DNA of 64,000 bases from assembly GCF_024713945.1 (NCBI RefSeq), contig NC_134680.1, positions 4,736,001-4,800,000 on the forward strand, in the 5' to 3' direction. Below the pieces are notes generated by a model, which was given only the letters and a program-made list of their open reading frames with translations, did not search any database and was not told the origin of the DNA. How positions within the stretch are numbered: position 1 is the stretch's first letter; each line of letters begins with the position of its first letter. The position numbers and the translations under genes were made by a program. The DNA comes from Dermatophagoides farinae (Eukaryota; Arthropoda; Arachnida; Sarcoptiformes; Pyroglyphidae). Below, in pieces: positions 63,040-64,000 of this stretch.

Positions 63040-64000
63040 TTTTTTTCGTTTTATTCACACTTTGTGAAAGTTATATGTTATGTGCTATGATGATGATGAT
63101 TATAATGAATGAACGGAACGTATATCGGCAATAATAATATAATATAACTTTATTATTTTGGCACACAGAATTTAAAAAAAAAACAATAAAAAAAATTGAA
63201 ACGATAAATAAATTCCACAATCCAAAGAATTTATTATTGTTATTATTCGAATCGAAAAAGTTGATTCAACTTGACAGAATCAAAACAAGTGTTTGTGTGT
63301 ATATTGAGCTCATTATTATTATTTTTCTTTACTCAATACCGATGATGATGATGATGATCCGACGAAGAAGCATAGCATAACATTAAGCAGTTGTCCGTAG
63401 TTTTTCTCGCGTTCGCCATTCATTCTATCTGGATTTGTAGTAAAAAAAAAGGGAGGAGTTCCATTTTTTTTCAGTCAACGTTTGTGGCGCCCTCTCCTGA
63501 TCAACCCAGAATTATTGTTAGCCGATAGATGATATATCTTTTGGCTTACAAAAAAAAAAATTTGTTCTTGTTGGTGGTGGTTAGACGTTCAACGTTCGAC
63601 GTTGTTGTTCAAAGTCCACATTCCACATTTATTATTTTTTTTTTTGCTCGATCCTGACATGTTGTTTGACCACTATCATCTATTTGATCATTGTTGTTGT
63701 AGTCAGGTCATGCCTATTCGAGTTGAAATGTGATGAATGATAATTTTAAAGAGAGAAAAATTTTGTTTAGAATCAGACCATGTCTTTTTTTTATATTACA
63801 TTTGGACTAATAGACCTTGAACTTTGACAATGGTAGAATAAGTTAATGGCCACATAGTGTTGTTATTTATGAATAAAATTCCAATTTTGAAAGTGATTCT
63901 TTAAATCCGGATTATTATTGATTTCAATTCGTACTACACTATCGATTCCCCAATTACCGAGTATTGTTGTTGTTCGAGCCGCCCGACAAAAAAAATATCA
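63040..64000. other. Upstream flank of beta-catenin
   Basis: This contains the 5' UTR and probably the promoter of beta-catenin. It is AT-rich, with ATG/CAT and GTT repeats and one GC-rich word, TGGCGCCCTCT, at 63485-63495. No coding exon on either strand is supported; a noncoding first exon cannot be excluded. Confidence 0.6.
63485..63495. promoter_or_regulatory. CTCF-like site upstream of beta-catenin
   Basis: TGGCGCCCTCT, read on the minus strand as AGAGGGCGCCA, matches the AGGGGGCGC-type core bound by CTCF in animals. It is one of the few GC-rich words in the window and lies about 450 bases upstream of the start codon. Assignment is by motif only. Confidence 0.3.

Overview
This is eukaryotic nuclear DNA. 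It is very AT-rich and full of homopolymer runs, di- and trinucleotide repeats and GATGAT/CAACAA tracts. Its genes are split by very short introns (about 53-80 bp). The five proteins are animal proteins of arthropod type, and the texture fits a compact acariform mite genome (Dermatophagoides, Psoroptes or Sarcoptes type). That taxonomic guess is an inference from texture and homology, not a measurement.

Layout. 1-23.67 kb: no supportable gene, only AT-rich DNA with long dinucleotide repeats, A/T tracts and some palindromes. 23.67-24.51 kb (+): a two-exon RTRAF (CLE/C14orf166) orthologue. 24.75-29.01 kb (-): a five-exon nidogen, convergent with RTRAF, with one extra base breaking the frame in the G2 beta-barrel domain. 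30.69-35.99 kb (-): a 13-exon MTA-family NuRD subunit with BAH, ELM2, SANT and GATA-type finger plus two C2H2 fingers and both RBBP-binding segments. 38.44-41.85 kb (-): a second, divergent ELM2-SANT gene in tandem with MTA. It is rich in Asn/Ser/Gln, carries a PVDLT CtBP-type motif, and has a candidate first exon 8 kb upstream at 49.9 kb. 41.85-60.17 kb: a long intron followed by gene-free repeats. 60.17-63.04 kb (-): armadillo/beta-catenin in five exons, including a 19-base last exon encoding the conserved DTDL C-terminus. 63.04-64 kb: upstream flank of beta-catenin.

The exon models were built by hand from GT/AG sites and reading-frame phase. The coding lengths of RTRAF, MTA, the MTA-like gene (with the candidate first exon) and beta-catenin are multiples of three. 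Nidogen is a multiple of three only when one base at about 27655 is dropped.

The genes are not an operon or pathway cluster. The one real relationship is between the neighbouring MTA and MTA-like genes, which look like an ancient tandem duplication. The MTA-like copy has lost or never had the BAH domain, the GATA finger and the second half of ELM2, and has changed the SANT residue that in MTA1 contacts inositol phosphate. I regard this gene as the most interesting object in the window. No transposon, CRISPR array, tRNA, rRNA or viral gene could be supported.
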